From Pedobacter metabolipauper (GTDB lineage: Bacteria; Bacteroidota; Bacteroidia; Sphingobacteriales; Sphingobacteriaceae), in assembly GCF_004362715.1 (NCBI RefSeq), contig NZ_SNYC01000008.1, positions 97,044 through 161,043 on the forward strand: 64,000 nucleotides of DNA. Direction: 5' to 3'. The notes below the pieces were generated by a model. It did no database searches and had not been told where the DNA came from. It saw nothing but the letters and a program-made list of their open reading frames with translations. The translations under genes were made by a program, and so were the position numbers. Numbering within the stretch: position 1 is the stretch's first letter; every line of letters starts with the position of its first letter. Shown piece after piece: positions 27,066 to 37,424 of the stretch.

Positions 27066-28751
27066 TTAGTTATAAAATTTCCACTTCGCCTGGAAGTTCT
27101 TTTCTAAAGGTTGATTGGTCAGTATAGCCCGTGCCATTTCAACGGGCATACTATTTTCCCGGATAAAGGCATCATTAAATGCTTTGATGGTCATCTTTTT
27201 AGTGTCCACCAATTCCTTTTTTAATGACATGATCTGGAGGCCGCCTGTCAGGTATGCAATCTGGTAGAGCGGATCGGTCCATGAGGCTACAGACCGTCTT
27301 ACTTCGCCTTCGGCATTCGCACGTTCATGACCAACGTGGTCAACCAGGTAATCCACGCACTCCTGGGCAGACCATTTGCCGATCTGGAAATTCAGTGAGA
27401 ACAGGATTCTTGCACAACGGTGTTTTCTCCAGAACAACATGCCTATTTTCTCTTCTGGTGTTTTTGCAAATCCCATATCATAAAGCAGCAGCTCCCAATA
27501 AAGTGCCCATCCTTCCATCCAGAAAGGCGTGTTGTACCGTCGGTGGGTATTATACCGTCTGGCCATAAAATACTGCAGGTTGTGGCCTGGTATCAGTTCG
27601 TGCTGTACGGTAGCCCTTGAAAAATAAGGGTTATTTCCCCTCATGCTCATCATTTTATCATCATAGCTCATTTCGCTCGTTGGGTAGGAGATGCTGATCT
27701 CATCTCCGCCGGTAAAGAACGGATTTACCAGCTGTCTTTCAGGTGTCATCATGATCATTCCCCAGGTTTCCTCGGCTAAAGGAGGTATCGTCATCAAGTT
27801 GTTGGTTTTAATGAAGCCGATCGCATCCTGATAAAGCCTCACAATCAGTTCCGGTTGTTTTCCCGGTGCCACATACGTGTTCTTAACCCTTTCCAGTGCA
27901 GCCTTCCAGTCGTCCTTTAATCCCATCTCCCGGGTAGCCTGCAGCATTTCCTGATCGCACCAGGCCATTTCCTTATTGGCCATTTCAATCAATTCTTCCG
28001 GGGTATAGGCAATCATCTCATACTTTAGCTTTCTCAGGATTTCAGCTCTGCCTACTGGAATCCCTTCAATTTTTTGTGCATTTGTGCCCGATGCTTTACG
28101 GTGTTTTTCTAATGCTGCAGCATATGCCGGCAGCAAATTGTCGGTTTCTTTATATGTAGCAGATACCCACCAGCTAAACATAGGATCATAATTGTTGTAA
28201 AAATCGTATACTTTCCGGACTGCACTTCTAATGTCCCTGGCAATCTCCGCGGCAGACCTTGCGGTGCTTTCATCAAACGGAGGGACAGAAGCCAGGCTGC
28301 TGTTTAACTTTGCAATCGTTTTGTTAATTTCATTCAGCTGAGCTGCTATTTTCTGGCCTTCCATGGCAGTGCCGCGTCTGCTTTGTTTTTCCAGCTGATA
28401 AATTTCATCTGCGAATGGAAAATAAACCTTTAACCGCATAAATTCCTGATCTGATCTTTGCTGCAGCGCCAGACTTTCATTTAAGTCTCTTTTAAATAGA
28501 ATATAATCGGCCTTACTTCCGTTATTCATCTGGTTGAAATCCAGTTCGTCTATTTTTTTAAGATATTCTTTAAAAAGCGACTGTAATCTTTCGCTGGTTT
28601 CAGGCGCGGTTTCTATGGTATAAAATTTTCTGAGCAGCATCCTGTCCGCCTGGTATTCAGACATGAACGGTGCAACGCTGTTGATTTGTGCAATGGATGG
28701 CCCGGTAGTAAATACAACTGACATCAGAATGAGTATGAGTTTATTTTGCAT
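27066..28751 (-). CDS. DUF885 family metallopeptidase-like protein
   Basis: 561 residues with a signal peptide (LMSVVFTTGPSIAQ). The mostly helical DUF885 fold shows a zinc-binding HELIPGH motif (His384, Glu385, His390) and a downstream WMEGWALYWE block that supplies the likely third ligand, as in thermolysin/M32-like gluzincins. Periplasmic peptidase, likely acting on short peptides. It is the last gene of the SusC/SusD operon, 15 bp after the S9 peptidase gene. Confidence 0.85.
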   Translation of the reverse strand: MQNKLILILMSVVFTTGPSIAQINSVAPFMSEYQADRMLLRKFYTIETAPETSERLQSLFKEYLKKIDELDFNQMNNGSKADYILFKRDLNESLALQQRSDQEFMRLKVYFPFADEIYQLEKQSRRGTAMEGQKIAAQLNEINKTIAKLNSSLASVPPFDESTARSAAEIARDIRSAVRKVYDFYNNYDPMFSWWVSATYKETDNLLPAYAAALEKHRKASGTNAQKIEGIPVGRAEILRKLKYEMIAYTPEELIEMANKEMAWCDQEMLQATREMGLKDDWKAALERVKNTYVAPGKQPELIVRLYQDAIGFIKTNNLMTIPPLAEETWGMIMMTPERQLVNPFFTGGDEISISYPTSEMSYDDKMMSMRGNNPYFSRATVQHELIPGHNLQYFMARRYNTHRRYNTPFWMEGWALYWELLLYDMGFAKTPEEKIGMLFWRKHRCARILFSLNFQIGKWSAQECVDYLVDHVGHERANAEGEVRRSVASWTDPLYQIAYLTGGLQIMSLKKELVDTKKMTIKAFNDAFIRENSMPVEMARAILTNQPLEKNFQAKWKFYN

Positions 28752-28766
28752 GCTTGTATAAATTGA

Positions 28767-30857
28767 TTATGGATTTAGTTCACCAATATTGCGGTTAGGG
28801 GGATCAACACCAAGAAGCGTTTTCACAAAGAAATCCCGCTTCTTGTTCTTGCCAAAAGGTCCGCCATCACTATGGCCCATGCCGGGAACCACGATCAGCT
28901 CGAATGTTTTTCCGGCTTTGATCAGCGCATCTGCATACCTGTAGGTAGATTCTGGCGGAACGTTGGTGTCGGCCTCGCCAACCAGGAGCATCAGGTTTCC
29001 TTTTAGTTTGGCGGCATTGGTAATGTTTGACTGGGCTTCATAGTGCGGTCCTACGGGATAACCCATCCACTGTTCGTTCCACCACTGTTTGTCTACACGG
29101 TTATCGTGGCAGCCGCAGGCTGCAACTGCCGAGGTGTAAAATTCCGGATGGAACAATACTGCACCGCCTGCATTTTGTCCGCCTGCGGAGGTTCCGTAAA
29201 TGCCCACTTTGCTAATGTCAAGATAGCTGTATTTGCCGGCCAGCGCTTTGATCCATAAGATACGGTCTTCAAATCCTGCATCGGCCAGGTTCTTCCAGCA
29301 TACATCGTGAAAGGCCTTAGACCGGTTGGCTGTACCCATACCATCACATTGAACCACGATAAAGCCAAGTTCTGCAAGACTTTGCATTTCACTGTAAGGC
29401 ATAAAGGTCTTTGGTACGAACGAGTCTTGCGGACCCGCATAAATGTACTCAATAACGGGATAGGTCCTGGTGCTGTCCAACTGAGAAGGCCGGCACATAA
29501 TGCCCCAAATGTCTGTAGTTCCATCCCTGCCTTTTGCTACAAACACTTCTGGCAGCCTGATTCCTGAAGCTGAAAAAGCCGAAAGGTCTGCTTTTTCCAC
29601 ATCCATGATTTTTTTGCCGTCTGCAGTTCTGGTCAGCGTGGTTACCGGGGCAACATTGACCTGCGAATAGGTGTCCAGAAAATGTGTCTTGTCTGGCGAA
29701 TAGCTCAGGTTGTGATTCCCGGTTGCAGGGGTAAGGTCAATCGTCTTTCTGCCATCAAAACCAATGCGGTAATAGTGAATGTTATAGGGGTCTTCTGCAG
29801 GATCCATTCCGCTTGCCCTGAACCAGATTTCTCTTTTTATCAGGTCTACACTGTCAATGTTCCTGACTACCCAATTTCCCTTTGTGATGCGCTTTTCTTT
29901 TCCAGTCCGTTCATCTACGAGGTATAAATGCCGGTACCCATCTTTCTCTGTGGTCCAGATCAGCTCATGGGTTTCGGGAAGGTATTGGGTAAAAATACGC
30001 TGCTCGTAGATAAAGGTATTGGTTTTTTCATCGATGATGTTCTTCGTTTGGGCGGTCTTTGTATTTACTTCGATAACGCGGAACCGCTGATGCCCGCGGT
30101 CTCTCCTTTCGAAGGTGAAATAGGTATTGTCATTCTTTCTCCAGTGCAGCTGGGGGGTGCCAAAGAAATCGATCTTATCCGTTTCTACCCTTTTTGAGGT
30201 TTTGTTCTCCATATTGAACAGGAACATTTCAAAACTCGTAAAATCCTCTCCGGGCTGCATGTAGGGATTTGATTTTAGTTCTGCCCTGGTGGTTCCTGGC
30301 ACAGCACTGAGCAGGTAATATACCTTTTCTGTTTCTTTTGGATCTGTTTTATAGCCTACGAGTGTTTTACTGTCGGGCGACCAGCTCATTCGTCCATATG
30401 GCTTTGCTATAGTTCCGTCTTTGGTTAATGGTGTTTCTTCCTGACTGGCCTGTGACTGCACATAAATATTTCCTTCTTTTATGAGGGCCGTATATTTTTT
30501 ATCCGGTGATTCGGCACGGCCCTGGTCGTAATTTCTTCGCGGATAACGATCGTTACTGCGTTGAGCGGGTACCGGAAGTTTGGGTTCTGCGATGATTGCT
30601 TTTGTGCGGGCCGCCACATCCACCTGGATATATTCTGCTTTATTGCCAGGTAAATTAACACGGTACCAGAATGTTTTGCCGTCTGCTGCCCAGTTTGCCC
30701 GTACAGCGGATCTTGTAATTAATTTAGTTACCGTTGTATCCATTGCTGCAGCACGTTTGTAGGAATTGAGCAATTCCTGGTGCGCTGGCTTATAGTTCTG
30801 TTGTGCATACAGTGATGCAGACCAGGTACAAAGAAGGATTAAAAAGAAATGTTTCAT
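28767..30857 (-). CDS. S9 family peptidase (dipeptidyl peptidase IV-like)
   Basis: 696 residues with signal peptide (LILLCTWSASLYAQ). Residues about 50-440 form the DPP IV N-terminal beta-propeller (SPDKKYTALIKEGNIYVQS, MSWSPDSKTLVGY, LPETHELIWTTEKDGYRHLY). The alpha/beta-hydrolase domain has the triad Ser557 (GTSAGG), Asp630 (GEADTNVPP) and His662 (GMGHSDGG). S9 enzymes cut after proline or alanine near the N-terminus of peptides, which fits proline- or hydroxyproline-rich substrate. Part of the SusC/SusD operon between the lipoprotein genes and DUF885. Confidence 0.9.
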   Translation of the reverse strand: MKHFFLILLCTWSASLYAQQNYKPAHQELLNSYKRAAAMDTTVTKLITRSAVRANWAADGKTFWYRVNLPGNKAEYIQVDVAARTKAIIAEPKLPVPAQRSNDRYPRRNYDQGRAESPDKKYTALIKEGNIYVQSQASQEETPLTKDGTIAKPYGRMSWSPDSKTLVGYKTDPKETEKVYYLLSAVPGTTRAELKSNPYMQPGEDFTSFEMFLFNMENKTSKRVETDKIDFFGTPQLHWRKNDNTYFTFERRDRGHQRFRVIEVNTKTAQTKNIIDEKTNTFIYEQRIFTQYLPETHELIWTTEKDGYRHLYLVDERTGKEKRITKGNWVVRNIDSVDLIKREIWFRASGMDPAEDPYNIHYYRIGFDGRKTIDLTPATGNHNLSYSPDKTHFLDTYSQVNVAPVTTLTRTADGKKIMDVEKADLSAFSASGIRLPEVFVAKGRDGTTDIWGIMCRPSQLDSTRTYPVIEYIYAGPQDSFVPKTFMPYSEMQSLAELGFIVVQCDGMGTANRSKAFHDVCWKNLADAGFEDRILWIKALAGKYSYLDISKVGIYGTSAGGQNAGGAVLFHPEFYTSAVAACGCHDNRVDKQWWNEQWMGYPVGPHYEAQSNITNAAKLKGNLMLLVGEADTNVPPESTYRYADALIKAGKTFELIVVPGMGHSDGGPFGKNKKRDFFVKTLLGVDPPNRNIGELNP

Positions 30858-30911
30858 CGTTTTTAAAGAAATTTAGGATGTAATATAGAGAACAGATTTG
30901 AGGCAGGGATC

Positions 30912-31892
30912 TTATTTTCTGGTCACATCGGTAAGGTTCACTTCTACTACATAAGTTCCTTCCATTTTTACCCTGAATCCGAATGACGGGTTTACGCTAT
31001 TGTTGGGTACGCCGTCAATGGTGACAAATGCTTTTGGAATTCTATAATACATTAAATAACCCCAGTCTGTAGTTGTTGTGATGTATTTTACGAGGGGAAA
31101 AGGTGCTACTTCAAAGTCACAAACCAAGGCAGTATCTGTAGCAATGACCTTATTAAATTTGGCATGGCTTTCAAATGTTGGCCTGTCACCGCGTTTGATC
31201 ACTTCTCCATTTTGCGGATTAAATGCTTTCCCCGTTTTATCGGTAATCTTTAAGATGACGCGTGCGCCTTCATTAGAGATCTTTTTGCAGGAAAGTTTTG
31301 GAGCTTTGATGGCTGTAAATACTTCTGTGTCGCTTGAGGCATTGTTTGCCTGGTATGTAATTTCAAATACATCCTCTATATTGGGCTCTATGATATGGAT
31401 CTGTGCAAACTCCGGATAAAATTTAGTTCCCCAGGTATTACTTACTTCCAGATCAAAAACATATTCTCCAATGGGAAGGTTACCCGAACTCCTGTTGAAT
31501 GCAATTTGTCCGCTTACCGGGTTAAACTCCATGGGTACCTTGATCACAGATTCCCGTTTTGCATTCAGCAGTGCTACGGTTGTATCCGTTTCGGGATTAA
31601 AGGTCATGCCGGTCTTAAAGACAAGGATCTCATATTCGGTATTAAATTCTTTGGGTGCCGGGGCGCCGGTAAGCCTGTTCCTTAAGTTGAGCATTTTGAA
31701 ATTGAATGGGGGCGTAGAACCATCTGCATTGATCCGGTCTGACAGGGAGAGGGCCATTCCCTTTACACAGTAAATGACGTTATTCTTATACCGTATGGTA
31801 TCACTTAAAAAGCCGTTCTCGATCTTTTTACAGGCGATGGCCCCGATTGCAATAAGGGCAAGGATTATATAGGTGCTGTATTTAGTTTTCAT
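30912..31892 (-). CDS. Surface lipoprotein, DUF5007-like
   Basis: 326 residues with lipobox ending at Cys21 (AIGAIACKK). The rest appears all-beta: an N-terminal region with PEFAQIHIIEP and a C-terminal region with PSFGFRVKMEGTYVVEVNLT. It resembles the DUF5007 proteins found after SusD in Bacteroidota, but that name is from memory and is tentative. By position it may be a surface substrate-binding protein like SusE/SusF. It is 19 nt from the fasciclin gene and 54 nt from the S9 gene. Confidence 0.65.
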   Translation of the reverse strand: MKTKYSTYIILALIAIGAIACKKIENGFLSDTIRYKNNVIYCVKGMALSLSDRINADGSTPPFNFKMLNLRNRLTGAPAPKEFNTEYEILVFKTGMTFNPETDTTVALLNAKRESVIKVPMEFNPVSGQIAFNRSSGNLPIGEYVFDLEVSNTWGTKFYPEFAQIHIIEPNIEDVFEITYQANNASSDTEVFTAIKAPKLSCKKISNEGARVILKITDKTGKAFNPQNGEVIKRGDRPTFESHAKFNKVIATDTALVCDFEVAPFPLVKYITTTTDWGYLMYYRIPKAFVTIDGVPNNSVNPSFGFRVKMEGTYVVEVNLTDVTRK

Positions 31893-31909
31893 ATCATTTA
31901 TTTTTAAAG

Positions 31910-32605
31910 TTAATTACCGAGGCTGCCTGCATTGAAAAATAACCGGTGATTGTCTGTCAGAACATGCAGGATCCCATTTGTTGTAATGATCCCCGACGTC
32001 TGGCAGTCCAGCGATATGTCCCTTCTGTCTTGCGGCACTGCACCTGGATTTGCCAGCAGATCATCCCGCGTACCGATTACTTTGGTAAAGTTTACGTAGT
32101 CTACATAATCTAAATAATCACTATAATCGTAAGTCCTTCTCAGCTTGATCAGCCAGGTAATCCCATTGATGGGTCCAAGCATGCTGTTGAATAACCTTCC
32201 TTCCGTGGTTAACTGGTTACGGGTGATCTTACCCTGGAACATGTAGTTTTTCAGGGAGTCTTTTAACTCGTCCGGATCGAGGTTGTCGATATTGAAGAAA
32301 ATATTCTCGTCTCCAACTTCGGCTATCCGTTCTTGTTTTTTAGCACGTACATAATCTGCAATTCCGTAATTGGTGGTTGCAAAGAAGGTGATGTCACCAT
32401 TTATTTCATCTTTCATTCCTGCCCTGTCGATGATGCGGATCAGGGAATCAAATTTTGGGTTGGTTTTCAGATAGTCGTAAGTGGTCATGTTTACACGGCC
32501 GGTTTTGATGATGCCGCCATCATTGATATAACCGTCTTTCTTGCATGCGCCCAGTGCGATTACTGCAAGCAGCAGAATGAATGCTGTTCTTATATTCTTT
32601 GTCAT
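31910..32605 (-). CDS. Fasciclin-domain lipoprotein
   Basis: 231 residues, lipobox ending at Cys21 (AVIALGACKKD), then a single fasciclin (FAS1) domain: TYDYLKTNPKFDSLIRIIDR, GDITFFATTNYGI, KNYMFQGKITRNQL, and the closing GIITTNGILHVLTD. FAS1 domains mediate adhesion or binding at cell surfaces. Its place directly after SusD suggests an accessory role in binding the substrate of the SusC/SusD complex. Unusual gene for a glycan locus. Confidence 0.82.
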   Translation of the reverse strand: MTKNIRTAFILLLAVIALGACKKDGYINDGGIIKTGRVNMTTYDYLKTNPKFDSLIRIIDRAGMKDEINGDITFFATTNYGIADYVRAKKQERIAEVGDENIFFNIDNLDPDELKDSLKNYMFQGKITRNQLTTEGRLFNSMLGPINGITWLIKLRRTYDYSDYLDYVDYVNFTKVIGTRDDLLANPGAVPQDRRDISLDCQTSGIITTNGILHVLTDNHRLFFNAGSLGN

Positions 32606-32615
32606 AGCTGTAGTG

Positions 32616-34232
32616 TTAAATTTTACCCCTCCAATACGTGGTTTGTGTCAATAAGTTGTTGTTGCTGAACAGTGCAGGATATACCGGCCAGTAATAGCCT
32701 TCCTGATTAAATCTGGAGCTTGTAAGCCAGGGTACAAAATCTTCATATTTTCGTGTTCTTAGCAGGTCGTAGAAGATATGGCCTTCCAGATAAAGTTCCT
32801 TTCCGCGCTCCAATACGTATTCATTCATCACGGCATCTTTGGTTAATCCGCTGGGCAGCTGGTTACTTACATCTGCGCCATTTCTGGTCCTGAACTCGTT
32901 GATGATGGTTGTTGCTGTATTGACCTGGTTTTTATACAGTGCAATCTCTGCCTGAAGAAGGCGCATGTCTGACAGGCGAAAAACAATGATGTTGTTGCTG
33001 ACATAGGCATCCAGTTTTTGACCTGGATTTCTATAGATCACATTGCTGTATTTGATACAGGTTGGCCTGTCGGTATTGATATCCGTAAAATTCTTTCTAA
33101 AGCGGATATCCTTTGTGTCTGTTTCCTTAGTGACCACAGACTTCCACTCCCAGGCCCAGGCTACTTCATTCCATACCCATCCTTCGGTAACCTTATTGAC
33201 AAAAAAGTGTGTGGTAAAATATCTGGGTGTTACGTAAGCTCTTGAATTGTTGTTGTTGTACGCGATATTGGCCGTTCTGAGGAACATGTTTGCTACGCTT
33301 GAGTTTGATCCTTCTCTTGAATCCTCACTGGCATTGATCTCAAATATTCCTTCCCGGGAGCGTCCTATAAACGTGCTGTAATAATTTGCGGTATCGGTTA
33401 AGGCATATCCGCCATCTTCCATAATTCTGGTTATGGTCGTATCTGCGCTGTTTACGTCTGTCATGTTCGGAGTGGCGGACCTGGCATCGGTCATGGTGGC
33501 CCGCCACAAGTATAAATGGGCTAAAAGCGCATATACGGATCCTTTATTTGCAGTAACATTGGCTTCGCCCGCTGTTGTATTTCCCCAGATCAAATTTTTT
33601 GCCGCTTCATGACAATCTGCTTCTATCTGCTTCATTACATCTGCTTTAGGGCTTCTTGCAAGGTGTTTTGCGGTGATCGGGTCTTCATCAATGGTGGTTA
33701 CCAGCGGTACATCTCCCCATACGCGTGTCATCATGAAATACGACAATGCACGGATAAACAGTGCCTGACCAATGATCTTTTGTTTGAATTTAACGGGATT
33801 GGATATGTCTTTCAGGTTTTCATCAGGAACGGATGGAATCTTATTTAAAATGAGGTTAGACATCGCAATTGCCTTATAGTATTTGGTCCAGTTGGCCAGT
33901 GAATTCAGGTTGTAAGCACCGGTAATGTCTCCGTTCTGGATGTATTCAAGCCCGTCTCCCCAATACTGCAGGGTTAAATAAGAGGTGGATACGGCATCGC
34001 CATACATATAATACCGGGGACTGGTGTAAAATGTTCCGCTGGTCATTACATCTCTCAGGAGTGCATAATTTCCGGCAAGGGCACTTTCGCAGTCCTTTGA
34101 ATTTTGCCAGAATACCTGGTCATATGTTGAATTTCGCGGTTCCTGATCCATTAATTTTTTGCAGGAACTGAAAAGGATTGTGCCCGTAACTAAAGTGCAC
34201 ATGAATATTTTTAGGATGTGTTTGCTTTTCAT
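32616..34232 (-). CDS. SusD/RagB family outer-membrane lipoprotein
   Basis: 538 residues from the ATG at 34232, chosen because it begins with the lipoprotein signal (LVTGTILFSSC, Cys24); the in-frame start at 34313 lies inside the SusC gene. Hallmarks of the family are the N-terminal LMDQEPRNSTYDQVFWQN, helical TPR-like segments (ALFIRALSYFMMTRVWGDVP), and the C-terminal RLSDMRLLQAEIALYKN and ERGKELYLEGHIFYDLLRTR. It forms the lid of the SusC pore and captures substrate at the surface. The start is 10 nt after the SusC stop. Confidence 0.95.
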   Translation of the reverse strand: MKSKHILKIFMCTLVTGTILFSSCKKLMDQEPRNSTYDQVFWQNSKDCESALAGNYALLRDVMTSGTFYTSPRYYMYGDAVSTSYLTLQYWGDGLEYIQNGDITGAYNLNSLANWTKYYKAIAMSNLILNKIPSVPDENLKDISNPVKFKQKIIGQALFIRALSYFMMTRVWGDVPLVTTIDEDPITAKHLARSPKADVMKQIEADCHEAAKNLIWGNTTAGEANVTANKGSVYALLAHLYLWRATMTDARSATPNMTDVNSADTTITRIMEDGGYALTDTANYYSTFIGRSREGIFEINASEDSREGSNSSVANMFLRTANIAYNNNNSRAYVTPRYFTTHFFVNKVTEGWVWNEVAWAWEWKSVVTKETDTKDIRFRKNFTDINTDRPTCIKYSNVIYRNPGQKLDAYVSNNIIVFRLSDMRLLQAEIALYKNQVNTATTIINEFRTRNGADVSNQLPSGLTKDAVMNEYVLERGKELYLEGHIFYDLLRTRKYEDFVPWLTSSRFNQEGYYWPVYPALFSNNNLLTQTTYWRGKI

Positions 34233-34242
34233 GATCTTAATT

Positions 34243-37200
34243 TTAGAATTGAACTTCAAGTCCCAGTGTGAATTTTTTTGGAATGGGATAGCCGGCACCA
34301 CTGTATTCTCCATACGGGTTTACCGCTTCTGCATCGGGTAATTTTTTAGATTGCTGGAATACGGCTACATTATCTGCTGTAGCCCAGAACCTTAATCTTC
34401 CGAGTCCCAGCCGTTTGATTGCCGGTTGGTTGAGGTCATAAGAAAGCGTGATGCTTTTAACACGGAAGTACCCTCCTTTTTCAAGGAAGAAGGTCTGTGA
34501 ACTGGCATAATAGTATCTATAGCTGCCGATCTCATATTTGGCATAGGTGGCATTATCGCCCGGGTTTCTCCAGATGTTGATCTTGTCCAGATCAGGCGTA
34601 GAGAAATTGGCGAAATTGGCTGCATTTCCTGATGCTGAATTGGAGAACTGATCTGATTCAAACAGGTTGAGTACATCGCGGTCAAATGCGAAGGTACAGA
34701 ACACGTTGAGTCCGAAATTCTTATAAGAGATGTAATTGCTAAAACCGCCCGTCCATTTTGGATTTGGATCTCCAATTGGAACCTTATCGGGGTTTATACC
34801 ATCATTAAAAGGATCTATATTATAATCGCCGTCTACATCTTCAAAATAGAAATCCCCGGCCCTGAATGCGTTTCCTGCAGCACCGTAACGGTCTCCGGTA
34901 TAGGGGTTAACCGGAACATCTGCATCGGTAGCAAATACTCCCCTGGTACGGTACAGGTAAAAGGCATTGATCGGCTGTCCAACGCTTAGAATATGCGACT
35001 TGTCAAAACGGCCGCCGCTTAGTACCAGGTCACGTCCGCCATTTGGCAGGCTCATGATCTTGTTCTTCACGTAAGAAATGTTCAGTCTTGAATTCCATTT
35101 GATGGCACTTTGTCTGGAAAGCGGATTAACCGCTATTGTGGCATCGGCACCAGAGTTACGAACCCCAATGGCATTGGTTAATGCCATGTCATAGCCGGTG
35201 GTTACGGGAAGGGTTACACTAAATAGTTTAAATGTATTTTCTTTGTTAAAGACATCAAATGAGAACGAATATTTTCCATCGCTAATTTCGACATCTGTTC
35301 CGAAGTTCCATTGCATGGATTTTTCCCAGCTTAAGTTGTCCTGGGCAACCCCGTTGTAAAAGTTTGGGGTGATTGCGGTAACTCCATTGTAGGAAGTGGC
35401 ATCACCATTACCCGTATATCCGCCTGCATTGACATTGTAAAGACTGTATTGAAGGTAATTCTGACCTGGAAGGGATCCGGTGGTTCCTATACTTCCCCGT
35501 ATTTTGATCATGGAGATCTTCCCAAAGTTGTCTTTTATAAAGTTTTCTTCAGAAAGGAGCCATCCTGCAGATACTGCCGGGAAGAAACCCCATTTGTTAT
35601 TTTTGCCAAACCGGGATGATCCGTCTGTACGTGCGCTCATAGACAACAGGTATTTGCTGTTGTAATCATAAGACAGCCTGCCGTAGTAGGACAGGAGCCC
35701 CTCTGCATTGTAATCTGAATAGGCACTGATATTGGCTTGCTGAAACCCTTGTATCACCTGGATATAATCTGATGCCCCATGAGCGCCGGAAGCGGTAGTA
35801 TACCTGGATTGGTTGTATTGGATATCCTGACCTGCAACTATGCTGAGGCTGTGTTTATTGAACTCATCTGAAAAGGTCAGGAAATTTGAAGTGAGCAGAC
35901 CGATTGAATTGTCTGCATAGGAGTAGGAATAATTACCCTGGTTATTTTCTAATATATTCGTACTGCTCTGGTCCCTTCTTGCCGAGTTACCGATATAGGA
36001 TGACTGTGAGGTAAACTTAAATTTCTTGCTAAAATCATACCCCAGGTTGAAATTCACAGTAAGCTGGTTGCTGGTATTCTGATCGATGCTCTCATCATAC
36101 TTGCCCAGGTAATAATCTCTTTTGCTGGAAGACAGGTTCAGTAATGACGACGGCATAGATCCTGCACTTAGTGAAATCGGACTCGCATTGTTTCCATTTC
36201 CCCTTGCCCGGTCAGACCTGGAGAAGGAGATGATGGGATTAATGGTCAGCTTTTGGTTCAGCGCTTTAGAGGCCAGGTTTAAGCGCATGCTATACCGTGT
36301 AAATCCTGTACCTTTTATAATTCCTTCTTCATCGTAAAAGCCGGAACTGAAGCGGTAGGTCATGCCGCCATTTCCGCCGCCCGACAAACTTACGTCTGCG
36401 TTCTTGATGATCCCTTCCCGGTAAAACATATCCTGCCAGTTGGTATTTGCATTAAATGCCGGGTTTAAACTATCTGTTAGTATATAAGGTAAGTTTTTTT
36501 GACCGGCATAGTCCAGCTGGTTTAATAATATGGCCATCTTTTGGCGTCTTTCTGTAGATCCGAGGGTTACATCTCTCAATTCTGGTCTTTGCGTTAAACC
36601 GCCGTAAAAGGAAACCATCACCTTGGGTTCAGAACTCGTTCCTTTTTTTGTGGTGATCAGGATTACCCCATTGGCAGCCCTTGATCCATAGATTGCTGCT
36701 GCCGACGCATCTTTTAGTACATCGATTGATTCAATGTCGTTAGGGTTGATCCCTGCCAGGTAATTGGTTCCTGTACCCGTATTTGGAGATACAAAGGTTT
36801 CTGCAGGTTGTGGAACGCCATCTACTACATACAGCGGCGAGCTCAATACATTGTATTCATCGTAGTCGAGGTTTACTGCGGATGTTCCGCGCACGGATAC
36901 GGTTGGCGATGCTCCGGGCATTCCCGAGAAATTTTGAACATTTACGCCGGATAATCTGCCCTGCAGCAGCTGGTCGAAGCTGGATGATGGGAGATTGGCC
37001 AGTTCTTTGGATGAAATACTGGAGATTGCTGAGGTGCTTTTTCTCCGGATTATTTTTTGGTAACCCACAACGAGCACGTCATTAAGATCACTCATTGACT
37101 CTTCGAGTGTAATGGTTACTGCATTCCGGCCAGCTAGTTTATACTCCATTTTTGCATAACCGATAGAGCTTACCACCAATATCGCATCTGCCGGGGCAGA

Positions 37201-37389
37201 GATTGAAAATTTACCATTCTCATTGGTCATGACGGTATTTTTTGTTCCCTTTACCAGGACTGTGGCTGCTGGAACAGGGAGGTTCTTTTCATCCTTTACC
37301 GTGCCTGTCACCGTAGTTTGCGCGGACGCTTTTACGGACAACAGCAAGCATAGGAGCAGTGTAATTAAGTATTTTTCTTTCATCATCAA
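34243..37389 (-). CDS. SusC/RagA family TonB-dependent transporter
   Basis: 1048 residues. After the signal peptide (LLLCLLLSVKASAQ) comes a carboxypeptidase-regulatory-like domain (VTGTVKDEKNLPVPAATVLV), a plug domain (SSSFDQLLQGRLSGVNVQNF, IDVLKDASAAAIYGSRAANG) and a 22-stranded barrel region ending in a C-terminal phenylalanine (LGLEVQF). Three consecutive ATG codons open the gene; any may be used. It imports oligomers across the outer membrane with energy from TonB. RagA-type members import peptides and SusC-type ones import glycans, so a glycopeptide is possible. No sigma/anti-sigma genes are next to it. Confidence 0.96.
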   Translation of the reverse strand: MMMKEKYLITLLLCLLLSVKASAQTTVTGTVKDEKNLPVPAATVLVKGTKNTVMTNENGKFSISAPADAILVVSSIGYAKMEYKLAGRNAVTITLEESMSDLNDVLVVGYQKIIRRKSTSAISSISSKELANLPSSSFDQLLQGRLSGVNVQNFSGMPGASPTVSVRGTSAVNLDYDEYNVLSSPLYVVDGVPQPAETFVSPNTGTGTNYLAGINPNDIESIDVLKDASAAAIYGSRAANGVILITTKKGTSSEPKVMVSFYGGLTQRPELRDVTLGSTERRQKMAILLNQLDYAGQKNLPYILTDSLNPAFNANTNWQDMFYREGIIKNADVSLSGGGNGGMTYRFSSGFYDEEGIIKGTGFTRYSMRLNLASKALNQKLTINPIISFSRSDRARGNGNNASPISLSAGSMPSSLLNLSSSKRDYYLGKYDESIDQNTSNQLTVNFNLGYDFSKKFKFTSQSSYIGNSARRDQSSTNILENNQGNYSYSYADNSIGLLTSNFLTFSDEFNKHSLSIVAGQDIQYNQSRYTTASGAHGASDYIQVIQGFQQANISAYSDYNAEGLLSYYGRLSYDYNSKYLLSMSARTDGSSRFGKNNKWGFFPAVSAGWLLSEENFIKDNFGKISMIKIRGSIGTTGSLPGQNYLQYSLYNVNAGGYTGNGDATSYNGVTAITPNFYNGVAQDNLSWEKSMQWNFGTDVEISDGKYSFSFDVFNKENTFKLFSVTLPVTTGYDMALTNAIGVRNSGADATIAVNPLSRQSAIKWNSRLNISYVKNKIMSLPNGGRDLVLSGGRFDKSHILSVGQPINAFYLYRTRGVFATDADVPVNPYTGDRYGAAGNAFRAGDFYFEDVDGDYNIDPFNDGINPDKVPIGDPNPKWTGGFSNYISYKNFGLNVFCTFAFDRDVLNLFESDQFSNSASGNAANFANFSTPDLDKINIWRNPGDNATYAKYEIGSYRYYYASSQTFFLEKGGYFRVKSITLSYDLNQPAIKRLGLGRLRFWATADNVAVFQQSKKLPDAEAVNPYGEYSGAGYPIPKKFTLGLEVQF

Positions 37390-37424
37390 AAAGATTAGAT
37401 TTAGTTTGTTTAGACCGGTTCAGG

